NCBI GenBank assembly: GCA_004213555.1
Contig: SHAP01000008.1
Coordinates: 1-64,000 of the forward strand
Direction of reading: 5' to 3'
Length of the DNA: 64,000 nucleotides
Source of the DNA: Phycisphaeraceae bacterium
Lineage (GTDB): Bacteria; Planctomycetota; Phycisphaerae; Phycisphaerales; SM1A02
Both the position numbers and the translations under genes were made by a program. Below are positions 55,863 through 64,000 of this stretch, piece after piece. The notes beneath the pieces are model-generated. The model was not told the DNA's origin, searched no databases, and worked only from the letters and a program-made list of their open reading frames with translations. Within the stretch, counting starts at the first letter, position 1, and each line of letters begins with the position of its first letter.

Positions 55863-56230
55863 CCGGCAGCTCGATTCTGGGGCCGGATGGGTATCACCAC
55901 ATCTTGGGCGTAAGGGACACTGGAGGCTTGGATGGACAAATCAACCACCCCACTCGGCAAGGTGAGGTACCCCACCGGTTCGCCGTTGACAGATTCCACA
56001 TCCAATCGGCCACCTACTCCGGCTGGAACCTGCTTGACCGCAGATTGGATGGCCGCCAGCAACGCTTCGCCCGGTTCATCAATCGAATCGGGGGAGAGAT
56101 GAACATGCTGGATGCGTCCTTCACAAAAAAGTTCCGGCAGGCAATCCGCGATGGTTTTTCCATTTGGAAAGGGGACCGGACCCCAAATTTCGGCACGGCG
56201 TTTGGCGATTGCTTCGGGCAGGGTGTTCAT
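55859..56230 (-). CDS. Small protein coupled to the NtrC-type regulator
   Basis: 123 residues, no membrane segment. Not recognised. Its central part (EALLAAIQSAVKQVPAGVG then GRLDVESV) recalls the N-box helix and following strand of a histidine-kinase ATPase domain, but the G-boxes are not evident. It occupies the place where the sensor kinase of an NtrC-type system is often encoded and overlaps the regulator by GTGA. It may be a decayed kinase or an unrelated partner. Confidence 0.55.
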   Translation of the reverse strand: MNTLPEAIAKRRAEIWGPVPFPNGKTIADCLPELFCEGRIQHVHLSPDSIDEPGEALLAAIQSAVKQVPAGVGGRLDVESVNGEPVGYLTLPSGVVDLSIQASSVPYAQDVVIPIRPQNRAAG

Positions 56231-56335
56231 GGCTTTGGCATCGGATGGAATTCGCAGTCAGGACAGCGCCTCCGCCCGGCAGCGCTGCCCTGTTGGTGGA
56301 TTCATCCCACCAGCCCGCACAAACGGCCCGCCGCG

Positions 56336-56341
56336 TAGAAT
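56336..56341 (+). promoter_or_regulatory. -10-like TAGAAT of the ribH operon
   Basis: TAGAAT ends 9 nt before the ATG at 56351. No Shine-Dalgarno site is visible. Confidence 0.47.
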
Positions 56342-56350
56342 CATGTCCTC

Positions 56351-56818
56351 ATGCGTCAATCCAGCCCAACCCCCTTGGCCATCGTGCCTGCCACCGCACG
56401 CATCGCCGTCGTGGGTGCCCAGTGGCACACCTCGATCGTCGATGGCCTGCGTCAAGGCGCTCAAAAAGCCTACGACGCGGCTGGGGGCACCTTGGCTCTT
56501 TCGAATTTCTCCGCCCCTGGTGCTTTCGAGTTGCCGGTTCTGGCCGCTTCGCTGCTCCATGAAGGATTCGATGGGGTCGCTGTCTTGGGCTGCATCATCA
56601 AAGGTGAGACCATCCACGATGAGGTGATCGCCCACGCCATCGCACAAGGGTGCACTCAACTGGCGATCACCACTCAAAAGCCAGTGGGGTTCGGGGTCAT
56701 TACCGCCAACACTCTCGCCCAGGCGGAAGCTCGGAGCGCAGACAACACAAACAACAAAGGCTACGAGGCCATGGCTGCCGTCACTGGCGTCTTGTCCACC
56801 ATGGGGTCGTTGCAATGA
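56351..56818 (+). CDS. ribH: 6,7-dimethyl-8-ribityllumazine synthase
   Basis: 155 residues, standard size. Features are IAVVGAQWHTSIVDGL, SAPGAFELPVLAASLL, the catalytic His in CIIKGETIHDEVIA, and KPVGFGVITANTLAQAEAR. It condenses the riboflavin precursors and forms a 60-mer or pentamer. ATGA overlap with nusB, a common neighbour pair (ribH-nusB). Confidence 0.96.
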   Translation: MRQSSPTPLAIVPATARIAVVGAQWHTSIVDGLRQGAQKAYDAAGGTLALSNFSAPGAFELPVLAASLLHEGFDGVAVLGCIIKGETIHDEVIAHAIAQGCTQLAITTQKPVGFGVITANTLAQAEARSADNTNNKGYEAMAAVTGVLSTMGSLQ

Positions 56819-57270
56819 GAGTGGCCAAAGACTGGCGGCGAGCGGCCTTGCAAGCCATGTATATTTTGGATCGCGGGGGCGATCCTGTACCCGAGGGGTT
56901 GACCATGGCTCTTGAAGGCGGGGCCGCCTCACCAGCCGACCGAACCCAGGGCGTCGACTTCGCTTTGCGAACTTGGGAATGCCGTCGCATCTTGGATGAG
57001 GAGCTCGACCCCCTGAGCCCCGACTGGCCGCTGCACCGCCAACCGGTGCTGGACCGTTCCATTTTGCGTCTCGCGGCTCAAGAGATGACCAACACCCCCG
57101 AACAATGGAAGGTTGTGATCTCCGAGGCGATTGATTTGGCCCGAGAATTCAGCACCGAAGAGAGCCCTCGCTTCATCAACGGTGTGCTTGACCGACTGCA
57201 ACGAGAACGCCAACGCCACCAAGATCAATCTGGAGAAGCAGACCATGGGATTGTTTCGCCGGGCGACTGA
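56815..57270 (+). CDS. nusB: Transcription antitermination factor NusB
   Basis: 151 residues. The all-helical NusB fold is shown by WRRAALQAMYILDRGG, LDRSILRLAAQEM and VVISEAIDLAREFSTEESPRFINGVLDRL. NusB binds boxA RNA with NusE in rRNA antitermination. It overlaps ribH (ATGA) and ftsY (26 nt, different frame). Confidence 0.95.
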   Translation: MRVAKDWRRAALQAMYILDRGGDPVPEGLTMALEGGAASPADRTQGVDFALRTWECRRILDEELDPLSPDWPLHRQPVLDRSILRLAAQEMTNTPEQWKVVISEAIDLAREFSTEESPRFINGVLDRLQRERQRHQDQSGEADHGIVSPGD

Positions 57271-58180
57271 TGCACTGCGTTCAGGGTTGACCAAGACCCG
57301 CACCGCCCTCACCGGGGTGTTTGGGGCTTTGGCCGGACGCAAGATCGATGAAGAAGCACTTCAGGCCATCGAAGCTTCATTGCTTCGAGCCGATGTTGGT
57401 CCCGCGCTCACCAAAAGTTTGATCGAGTCCCTGCGTACGGCTTGGCGGCAAGGCACGGTCACCACCGGCGAAGAGGCCCGCGACCATCTGGCCAATGATC
57501 TCCGGGAACGCTTGGGCGACCATCGTGGAAGCATCACCCGCGCCGACCAAGGGCCCACCGTTCTTCTGGTGGTTGGCGTGAATGGTGCCGGCAAGACCAC
57601 CAGCATCGCCAAATTGGCCAAACGATTTTCCGCGGAAGGAAAAGTGGTGCTTGCCGCCGCGGATACTTTCCGCGCGGGTGCAGTGCACCAATTGGAAGTG
57701 TGGGCCGAACGTCTTGGCGTGGACATCATCAAAGGCAAAGAAGGTGCCGATCCGGCAGCAGTGGCTTGGGATGGCGCGGAAGCGGCGGTGGCCCGAAACG
57801 CTGACTTCCTCATTGTGGACACCGCAGGACGACTGCATGTTCAAGAAGAATTGATGCGACAACTGTCCAAAATCAAAGACATCCTCGGCCGAGTGATTCC
57901 CAACGCGCCACACGAAAGCCTGCTGGTTCTTGACGCCACGGCCGGTCAAAACGGCTTGCGACAAGCCGAACACTTTTTGGCCGCGGCGGCGATCGATGGC
58001 ATCGTTCTCGCCAAGTTGGATGGCACCGCACGAGGCGGCGTGGCACTCTCCATTCGCGAACACACCGGGGTTCCGGTGAAATTTGTAGGAACTGGAGAAC
58101 GTCCCGAGGATCTTGAGGTCTTTGACCCAGAGCCCTATGTCGATGCGCTCCTTGGCCTCGATGACGGCTCAACCGAGTGA
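57245..58180 (+). CDS. ftsY: Signal recognition particle receptor FtsY
   Basis: 311 residues: short N domain (MGLFRRATDALRSGLTKTR) without the acidic A domain, then the G domain with VVGVNGAGKTTSIAKLA, AADTFRAGAVHQLE, IVDTAGRL, KLDGTARGG and VGTGERPEDLEVFDP. It docks SRP-ribosome complexes at the inner membrane. The start ATG at 57245 has GGAGAAG 8 nt upstream, inside nusB. Confidence 0.96.
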   Translation: MGLFRRATDALRSGLTKTRTALTGVFGALAGRKIDEEALQAIEASLLRADVGPALTKSLIESLRTAWRQGTVTTGEEARDHLANDLRERLGDHRGSITRADQGPTVLLVVGVNGAGKTTSIAKLAKRFSAEGKVVLAAADTFRAGAVHQLEVWAERLGVDIIKGKEGADPAAVAWDGAEAAVARNADFLIVDTAGRLHVQEELMRQLSKIKDILGRVIPNAPHESLLVLDATAGQNGLRQAEHFLAAAAIDGIVLAKLDGTARGGVALSIREHTGVPVKFVGTGERPEDLEVFDPEPYVDALLGLDDGSTE

Positions 58181-58185
58181 TTCAC

Positions 58186-58443
58186 TCAGGTGAGTCGCGT
58201 GCGTGCGTTTCGAATTGGCTTCCACCACACGCACAAGATGGGAAGAACAAAAAGCACCAACCAAGCATCCCACGTGAAGTGGTAGGTGGCGCTGAACACG
58301 GAACCATCAGGGTTGAGGTGCTCGGAATTCAAGGCCCCGCTGCTGATGAGAATGGGTAACGGCAGCAAGATCAGTTGAAGAAGTGCCCATCGAACCCACA
58401 GAATGTCCAACATCGATCGTGTCGACTTCATGATGTCAACCAT
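58186..58443 (-). CDS. Small membrane protein, hypothetical
   Basis: 85 residues (or 81 from the ATG at 58431) with two hydrophobic helices (ALLQLILLPLPILIS; WLVLFVLPILCVWW). No family is recognised. No good ribosome-binding site. It lies between ftsY and the WYL regulator. Accepted as a probable gene because nothing else explains the gap. Confidence 0.5.
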   Translation of the reverse strand: MVDIMKSTRSMLDILWVRWALLQLILLPLPILISSGALNSEHLNPDGSVFSATYHFTWDAWLVLFVLPILCVWWKPIRNARTRLT

Positions 58444-58501
58444 GCTACTGCACGTTGAACCATCTGCAAGAACGGTCGTTCACGTCAAGATCGAGAAGCA
58501 C

Positions 58502-59500
58502 TCAATTGTCGTAACGAGCCGCGGTTCTTCGCGCCAACAACGCAACTTCAGTGGCCAACTCCGGGGGCGACTCCACCACAACCGCCGGCCCACGACCCAA
58601 GATCCACCATTTGATTTCATCAAGCCCAGCAACCTGGAATGTGAGCCGCCATCGGCCATCTGGCAACGGGTGCGATTCTTGCGAGTGGTGCCAGCGGATT
58701 TCACAGATCGTGGACACAAACTCCGGGTCGACCAAAAGAGAGACGTCGTACTTTGTCGGTGATGGCACCATGGACCAAGCGCCCGCCAGCCAAGCATCCA
58801 AATCAAAATCTGTCGCGCGGTGGGCCGGCTCCCCCGTCGAGCTCGCGCTGATGAATCGTGAAACCTTCAAACATCGGACCGACTCTCGATCGGATCGCCA
58901 GCCCAAGACGTACCAACCTCGCTCCGCGGCCAGCAGATGCCAGGGTGAAAAATCAAACAACGCTTCTTTGCCATCAAGGCGGGCTGTTTCATACCGACAC
59001 GTCACCCGGGTGCTCTCCAACATGGCTTGCTGCAGCGCTTGGAACACCGGAGCGGCGGCCTCGGGATCGTCGGCAGTTGGCGCAAGACGCACCGTGATTC
59101 GACCTCGCAATTTCTCGGCCACGTCCCGGGCCGCATCACTTGACTGTTCGGCCAAACGACGGACCGCACGATCGGCCGCATCGAGGTAAGGCACTTGCCC
59201 CTTGCCAGCGACTTCTTCCACCAAGACCCGCAGCGCGGCCAATTCATCAGCCTCCAAACCTCGGGCCGAAGACAGCACTTCCCCTTCGATCACGTACCCC
59301 CCCAGTTGACGTCGGGCTTTGACCGGAACCCCCGCGACTCGCATGGCATCCACGTCACGAAAAACCGTTCGTTCAGACACCTGCAATTCTGCAGCCAGCT
59401 CGGCAGATCCAAGCCCCGGACGAGCCTCAATCATGCGCATCAACCGAAGCAGCCGGATCAGCCGGTTGCCGCCGTCAGATTCACCTTCGCCTCTTGGCAT
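58502..59500 (-). CDS. WYL-domain transcription regulator (YafY-like)
   Basis: 332 residues. N-terminal DeoR/HTH_11 helix-turn-helix (ELAAELQVSERTVFRDVDAMRVAGVPV), then a WYL domain: DFSPWHLLAAERGWYVLGWRS and the C-terminal WCX part ending IKWWILGRGPAVVVESPPEL. WYL regulators bind nucleotides or nucleic acid and often respond to DNA damage. It is divergent from the LptD-like gene. TACACT lies 6 nt before the ATG. Confidence 0.93.
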   Translation of the reverse strand: MPRGEGESDGGNRLIRLLRLMRMIEARPGLGSAELAAELQVSERTVFRDVDAMRVAGVPVKARRQLGGYVIEGEVLSSARGLEADELAALRVLVEEVAGKGQVPYLDAADRAVRRLAEQSSDAARDVAEKLRGRITVRLAPTADDPEAAAPVFQALQQAMLESTRVTCRYETARLDGKEALFDFSPWHLLAAERGWYVLGWRSDRESVRCLKVSRFISASSTGEPAHRATDFDLDAWLAGAWSMVPSPTKYDVSLLVDPEFVSTICEIRWHHSQESHPLPDGRWRLTFQVAGLDEIKWWILGRGPAVVVESPPELATEVALLARRTAARYDN

Positions 59501-59506
59501 GTGGAG

Positions 59507-59512
59507 AGTGTA
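59507..59512 (-). promoter_or_regulatory. -10-like TACACT, leaderless promoter of the WYL gene
   Basis: TACACT on the minus strand is followed by 6 nt and the ATG at 59500. No Shine-Dalgarno site. Confidence 0.48.
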
Positions 59513-59540
59513 CGACCCCACGCTCTTCGCGCCCTCGACG

Positions 59541-59546
59541 TACCAT
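59541..59546 (+). promoter_or_regulatory. -10-like TACCAT, leaderless promoter of the LptD-like gene
   Basis: TACCAT is followed by 7 nt and the GTG at 59554. It is divergent from the WYL promoter 29 bp away. Confidence 0.46.
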
Positions 59547-59553
59547 CCGCCCT

Positions 59554-62358
59554 GTGTCAGGACTGAAGGTTTTTGGAATCTTGGTCACGCTCCTCTCGGC
59601 GTTTGCCCCGGCGGCTTCGGCGCAAACGGTTGACGGCAAATCACTCGGGGGGTGGATTCTGCCCGTGGTCCCAGCCGACCGAACAGTACGGATCGAGTCG
59701 GATCGCGCCACGGGCAATCTGGTGGACGACACGCGCCGTTTGACGCTTGAGGGCCGGGTCAAAATCACCATTGGGGACATCAAACTTCGTGGCAACTGGG
59801 TGCAAGTCTGGATCAACCGGGTTGAAACCGGGGCCGGAACCGTGACCCAGTTGGCGGCCTGGTTCGAAAAGCTGGACCAGCCATCCCGCACCTCTTCGGT
59901 GGTGTTGCGAGATGGTTCCGTTTTGGTGACGGCCACCACCACCGGTGAAGTCACTCTGGACACTGGCCTGTTGCTGGACACCCCCGTCCAAGACCCTCGA
60001 CTCGTTGTGGCCGAGCGAGCGTTGGCTCGCCGTTTGGCGCAAATTGCTGCGGGGGCTGCTGGTGCCCAACAACCACAAATAGGGATCGAAGCCAGTCCTG
60101 AAACACTTCCAGTACCCACTGCCGAAGGCCCCAAAGGGACCAACGCTTTGCCCTTGGTTCAACCCATTGGTGATGTGCGTCTTTTCGCTGGCACCTTGGA
60201 ATTCAACCAAGGTGCAGAGCGCAGTGAAATTGTCATCAGCCGTGGCCTGGATCTTGAAGTCCCGGCCAACCGCGGCCCGATTGGCAGCCGCCTCAACCTC
60301 ACGGCCCGCCGAGCCGTGCTCTTTGGGACACCAGAGCTGGGAGAAGCCATCCGAGAGGGACGCGCCGACGCGAGCATGCTGGAAGGAGCCTATTTGGAGG
60401 GTTTGGTTCGAATCCGAGGCTTGTCCAACCAAGCCGATCTGCATGCCGATCGAATCTGGTGGGATTTTCAAACCGGTGAAGCGGTCGTTCCTGATCCGGT
60501 CATTCGCATGAAGGATGACTCCGGACGTCCACTGACCTTGGTTGCCGAAGAAGTTCGCCGAACGGCCGAAGGTGGCTGGAGGTTGGAGAATGGACAAATC
60601 TCCGTCTCCACTTGGCGCGATGGACATCTTGCCATCGCGTCAGATCGCCTCGAAGTCAACTCACAAAATGGTCAGTTCAGATTCTCGACCGACAACGCAC
60701 GACTTCGAGTGGGAGGACGAGATGTTGGCGTGCCATTCAACGCTTCCGGGCGTTTGGATCGGCAACCACTCCGTGGATTGGGCATCCAAAACCTCTCTGG
60801 CAACGTGGTGCCCAGCGTGGACTGGAACCTTCCGGATGATCTGGGAACCGGTGAAATTGGGACCCGATTTGCCGATGGCCGTGGCCCCGGTGTCACCCTG
60901 GATGCCCGCACCGAATCCACCGATCTTGCCTTGCAGCTGCAATACGACGATGGCACCGATCGCACGAGTGCAGGGGTGCAGATCGAACCTCAACGCAATC
61001 TTCGAGGCTCCTTGCAACTGAGGCGTCGTGATCGCCGCGATGGCTGGAACATCGACACCAAAGTTTTCGCCACCTCGGACCCGACGTGGCTCAGTGCGTG
61101 GGAACGCAATCGATTTGAAGCGGGGCCGACCACCAACTCCGGGGTGATGGCCAGCCGGCCTTCCGATGATGCCACCGTGGAGATTGAAGCCTCGGGCAAC
61201 TTGGACGGACGTGTCGGGACCGGCTGGGAACTGGCTTCGGTGGGGGCGAGCACCGATCGTCTTCCAGAATTCAGACATCAGGTGGCGGGGCGTGCGGTCG
61301 CTCCTGGGGTGCTGTACAACTCCAGTTCGGGACTCGGCCAATTGCGTTGGCGTTTGGATCCAGAGAGTCCAGCATCACGCGGAGTGCGCGGTGCGCTGAT
61401 TGAGGGAGACCCGCTGTACAGCTTTGACGCCTGGCTCCAAGATCAAGGGCTTGGCAATGGGTACGTCACCCGAGCACACACCCGACATGAATTCCGCTTC
61501 GTCAGATCGGTGGGCCCCTTCCGTGTGGTCCCCTTTGTCTTCGGCGGTGCGGCGTGGTGGGACGGCATCGATGGGGTCCGTGATCCCCAAGGTTTGATGG
61601 GTGGCGGGGTGGAGATCACCACCACACTGGAACGCATCTATGAGGATGTGGAACGCCCCGACCTTGGACTCTCCCGATTGCGTTGGCTGATGGAACCTTC
61701 ATTGACGTTGACCCAAATCGAAGTCACCGGAGACTCGGTGAACGCCGCCGCCGCATGGGATCCTTTGGTCGAACAACGCTCCGAAGCCAGCCTCCTGCGC
61801 CTCAGTCTGGATCAGCGGGTCCAAACCAAACGAGGTCCCCTCGGTGACCGACGCACCCATGACGTCTTGGAACTTCGCACCGCGCTGGTCCTTCACGACA
61901 CCGAGACCCCTTTTGATCCCACCCAACCCCCCCGTTACGACCCCCTTCGTCCTGAATATGGCATCCGACGGGACCATGTTGAAATTCGGGCGTTCTGGAA
62001 CCCGGGAACTTCACTCTCTATTGGTGGAGAAGGCATCTGGGACCTCGATGGCGAAAGTTCACATGTTTCGGCTGGGGTGTCATGGCAACCCACCGCCACC
62101 CTACGGACCGCGGCGGAGTACCGAAAGTTGCGAACCGATCAGACCGCTTTTTTGGATTTCACCTTTGAAACCGGGGTAAACGAACTCTGGGCCGCGGCTT
62201 TCAGACCCCGTTGGAACTTGGATGAAGGTGGATTCCGAGCTTGGAGTGTCCTTCTGAGCCGCACCTTTCCCGAGGCAACCGCCTCACTTCGGTTCGGACG
62301 GGACCAATTTCGCGACGAGTTGATTTTGGGTGGGTCGCTTCAGTTGTTGGGGGAATAG
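59554..62358 (+). CDS. lptD: LptD/OstA-like outer-membrane LPS assembly protein
   Basis: 934 residues with a signal peptide (VFGILVTLLSAFAPAASAQ). The N-terminal region has OstA/LptA-type repeats (RIESDRATGNLVDDTRRL, TLEGRVKITIGDIKLRG; HADRIWWDFQTGEAVV). The C-terminal two thirds are a beta-barrel with alternating hydrophobic strands ending in Leu-Leu-Gly-Glu. I see no cysteine in the mature protein, so the disulfide switch of E. coli LptD is absent. It probably inserts LPS into the outer membrane together with lipid A enzymes such as LpxK nearby. The GTG start follows TACCAT. Confidence 0.72.
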   Translation: MSGLKVFGILVTLLSAFAPAASAQTVDGKSLGGWILPVVPADRTVRIESDRATGNLVDDTRRLTLEGRVKITIGDIKLRGNWVQVWINRVETGAGTVTQLAAWFEKLDQPSRTSSVVLRDGSVLVTATTTGEVTLDTGLLLDTPVQDPRLVVAERALARRLAQIAAGAAGAQQPQIGIEASPETLPVPTAEGPKGTNALPLVQPIGDVRLFAGTLEFNQGAERSEIVISRGLDLEVPANRGPIGSRLNLTARRAVLFGTPELGEAIREGRADASMLEGAYLEGLVRIRGLSNQADLHADRIWWDFQTGEAVVPDPVIRMKDDSGRPLTLVAEEVRRTAEGGWRLENGQISVSTWRDGHLAIASDRLEVNSQNGQFRFSTDNARLRVGGRDVGVPFNASGRLDRQPLRGLGIQNLSGNVVPSVDWNLPDDLGTGEIGTRFADGRGPGVTLDARTESTDLALQLQYDDGTDRTSAGVQIEPQRNLRGSLQLRRRDRRDGWNIDTKVFATSDPTWLSAWERNRFEAGPTTNSGVMASRPSDDATVEIEASGNLDGRVGTGWELASVGASTDRLPEFRHQVAGRAVAPGVLYNSSSGLGQLRWRLDPESPASRGVRGALIEGDPLYSFDAWLQDQGLGNGYVTRAHTRHEFRFVRSVGPFRVVPFVFGGAAWWDGIDGVRDPQGLMGGGVEITTTLERIYEDVERPDLGLSRLRWLMEPSLTLTQIEVTGDSVNAAAAWDPLVEQRSEASLLRLSLDQRVQTKRGPLGDRRTHDVLELRTALVLHDTETPFDPTQPPRYDPLRPEYGIRRDHVEIRAFWNPGTSLSIGGEGIWDLDGESSHVSAGVSWQPTATLRTAAEYRKLRTDQTAFLDFTFETGVNELWAAAFRPRWNLDEGGFRAWSVLLSRTFPEATASLRFGRDQFRDELILGGSLQLLGE

Positions 62359-62365
62359 CGCCCCC

Positions 62366-63199
62366 TCACGGCTGCATCAAGTGGTGGTCCGCGGGCAAAT
62401 GATCGCGAAGCTCAAGCAACTGCCCAGCATCCAAAGTCTCGGCACGGGTTTGGGCCTCGATCCCTAGGGACGTGGTGATGTCATGCCCCAGAATCCCACC
62501 GATCTGCTTTCGACGTTGAGAAAGCAGCTTGGTCACAAATCGAGCAAATCCATCCGGGTCACTTGGACGCGAGTCAGAAGCACACGGCACCAGCTCGGCC
62601 ATCGCACTCGTGACCTTGGGCGCTGGCCAGAAACAACCCGGGGGCAGAAGCGCAATACGACGTGCACTGGCAAACGCGCGAACAATCGCCGTCAGAGGGC
62701 CCCACGCTTTGGTGCCTGGATTGGCGACCAAACGATCCACCACTTCCTTTTGGATGGTGACCCACTGTCCCGAGCATTCTGGGTGGTGCATCAACAGCGA
62801 AGCCATCAATGGGCTCGCCGCTTGGTACGGCAAGTTGGCCACCAACTTGAACTCGGCCCCTTCAAGAGCCGACACCGCCTCTGGAGAAAGTCGACGCCCC
62901 TTCGCCAAGCAATCGCCCTCAACAAGTGTGATCCGATCACCAAATCGATCTCGGATGAGCCCAGCCAAGTCACGATCAATCTCGACCGAAATCACCCGCA
63001 CCTCACGCTCGAGCAGGCATTCGGTCAACGCCCCCGTTCCCGGTCCAACCTCAAGGACAGTCTCGCCTGGCTGCAGGTTGGCAGCGTCCACCAGCTCAAG
63101 AATCTTGCCGTGATCGTGCAAGAAATTCTGCCCGAACCGATGGCGCGGCGTCAGACCGCGGGCGGCCAGCAGTTCTCGGATTTCTCGCAGCGACTGCAC
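62366..63199 (-). CDS. rsmA: 16S rRNA dimethyladenosine transferase
   Basis: 277 residues. KsgA features are RFGQNFLHD, VLEVGPGTGALTECLL, ISVEIDRDLAG and the catalytic NLPYQAASPL (here Gln replaces Asn in NLPYN). It dimethylates A1518/A1519. Starts with GTG at 63199 just after the efp stop, with AAGG about 9 nt upstream. Confidence 0.95.
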   Translation of the reverse strand: MQSLREIRELLAARGLTPRHRFGQNFLHDHGKILELVDAANLQPGETVLEVGPGTGALTECLLEREVRVISVEIDRDLAGLIRDRFGDRITLVEGDCLAKGRRLSPEAVSALEGAEFKLVANLPYQAASPLMASLLMHHPECSGQWVTIQKEVVDRLVANPGTKAWGPLTAIVRAFASARRIALLPPGCFWPAPKVTSAMAELVPCASDSRPSDPDGFARFVTKLLSQRRKQIGGILGHDITTSLGIEAQTRAETLDAGQLLELRDHLPADHHLMQP

Positions 63200-63200
63200 C

Positions 63201-63767
63201 TCAAGCCTTGCCGAGGTACTCCCCGGTTTCCGTATTGATGCGGACCACGGTGCCTTGCTCGATAAATGAAGGCACGCGGACTCGGGCTCCCGTCTCGACG
63301 ACGGCTTCCTTCAATTGGTTGGTCACCGTCGCGCCCTTGGGCTGCGGCGTGGTTTCCGTGATCTCCAAATCGATGGAAGCGGGCAACTCGATACCCAAAG
63401 GCTTTTCGTCGAAGACCTGGACTTCACAAACGGTGTTTTCTTTCAGGAACTTGGCCGAATCACCGACCAGGTCCTCGTCCAACTCGACTTGTTCGTACGA
63501 CTCTTGGTCCATGAAGACCCAAGGACCATTGGGGCCCGAGGTGTACAGGAATTCCATGTGCCGCTTGTCAATGTTGACATCTTCGACCTTGTCGGAAGAA
63601 TTGATGCGGTTGACCTTGATGGTGCCCGTGGCCACATTCTTCATCTTGGCTTGTACGTACGCTGGGCCCTTCCCCGGCTTGGTGTGCTCGGTGCCGATGA
63701 CAACGTGCAACTGGCCTTCCCAAATCAGAGCGTTGCCGCGTTTCAGATCAGTGGCTTTGATAGGCAT
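63201..63767 (-). CDS. efp: Elongation factor P
   Basis: 188 residues in three domains. The modified-loop region HTKPGKGPAYVQ has the conserved Lys, IKVNRINSSDKVEDVNID and the C-terminal TGARVRVPSFIEQGTVVRINTETGEYL match EF-P. It helps ribosomes through polyproline stretches. AGGAG lies 8 nt before the ATG. A modification enzyme gene is not in the window. Confidence 0.97.
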   Translation of the reverse strand: MPIKATDLKRGNALIWEGQLHVVIGTEHTKPGKGPAYVQAKMKNVATGTIKVNRINSSDKVEDVNIDKRHMEFLYTSGPNGPWVFMDQESYEQVELDEDLVGDSAKFLKENTVCEVQVFDEKPLGIELPASIDLEITETTPQPKGATVTNQLKEAVVETGARVRVPSFIEQGTVVRINTETGEYLGKA

Positions 63768-63791
63768 GGTGTTTCTCCTGAGGGAACTATG

Positions 63792-64000
63792 TTAGCGGGC
63801 CAGGGTCTCAGCCTTGACTTCGCGAACGACGGTAACTTTGATTTCACCTGGGAACGTCAAACGTTCTTCGACCTCTTTGGCGATGGCTCGGCTGGCATCC
63901 CACGCCTGGGCATCGGTGGTGTCTTCGGCCTGCAAGACCACTCGGACTTCGCGACCCGCTTGGAAGGCGTGGGCTTCCACGACGCCAGGCTGATCTTTGG
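63792..64000 (-). CDS. rny: Ribonuclease Y, 3' end
   Basis: Only the last 69 codons are in the window; the gene continues past the right edge. The visible part, GVVEAHAFQAGREVRVV then IAKEVEERLTFPGEIKVTVVRE, is the conserved C-terminus of RNase Y, a membrane-bound endoribonuclease that starts mRNA decay. efp starts 24 nt after its stop. Confidence 0.9.
   Translation of the reverse strand, partial: KDQPGVVEAHAFQAGREVRVVLQAEDTTDAQAWDASRAIAKEVEERLTFPGEIKVTVVREVKAETLAR

Overview
The window is a dense, roughly 60 % G+C stretch of a bacterial chromosome, most likely a planctomycete of the Phycisphaerae type. Supporting traits are a dockerin-like C-terminus on a secreted multihaem cytochrome, Cys-rich GACC-type repeats on a secreted M43 metallopeptidase, tandem DUF1559-like pseudopilins, an alternative complex III plus caa3-oxidase operon, DUF1573 and redoxin lipoproteins, and lipid A/heptose genes showing a Gram-negative envelope. 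This is a family-level judgement; no rRNA gene is present to fix the taxonomy. No tRNA, rRNA, insertion sequence, CRISPR array, integrase or toxin-antitoxin pair was recognised. The region looks like ordinary vertically inherited core genome with unusual gene fusions and an unusual promoter layout.

Layout. 1-5290: secreted metallopeptidase (runs off the left edge), redoxin lipoprotein with a cytochrome/monooxygenase partner, a transglutaminase-like protein and a small Cse60-like ORF. 5334-18340 (minus): one long respiratory operon, actABCDEF - small membrane protein - sco - ctaC - ctaD - ctaF - ctaE, predicted to pass electrons from quinol through alternative complex III to an A2-type caa3 oxidase. 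18525-25659: tatD, a BtuF-like protein, DUF1573, chorismate synthase, a fused AroD-AroE, a DUF2470 protein and aminopeptidase P. 25660-29666 (minus): LPS genes, namely a heptosyltransferase fused to a Maf pyrophosphatase, lpxK and hldE. 29741-34673: Ser/Thr kinase, transaldolase, RidA, two tandem pseudopilins with a long leader and strong terminator, and crcB. 34718-41738 (plus): NfeD protease, short NfeD, FloA, glycosyltransferase 2, flippase-like protein and three zinc-ribbon or related membrane proteins, packed with stop/start overlaps. 41720-46535: GH15 glucosidase, an orphan FliN-like SpoA protein, a pentahaem cytochrome with dockerin-like tail and a small lipoprotein. 46619-54565: sucA-sucB, then a compact division cluster rsmH - LysM protein - ftsL-like - ftsI. 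54558-64000: NtrC-type regulator with a degenerate receiver, ribH-nusB-ftsY, a WYL regulator, an LptD-like barrel, rsmA, efp and the 3' end of rny.

The most notable pattern is regulatory. At the head of many transcription units a -10-like hexamer TANNNT (TAGAAT, TACCAT, TACGAT, TACACT, TAAACT, TAGGAT) sits only 6-9 nt before the start codon, with no Shine-Dalgarno sequence. Genes inside operons, and a few unit heads, have Shine-Dalgarno sites or stop/start overlaps instead. This predicts widespread leaderless transcription. In one place a single palindrome, ATCGTACGAT, appears to serve as the -10 for two divergent leaderless genes. Other points of interest are the heptosyltransferase-Maf fusion, the histidine-rich ActB tail, the NtrC protein without a phospho-acceptor Asp, and the structured leader before the pseudopilin genes.
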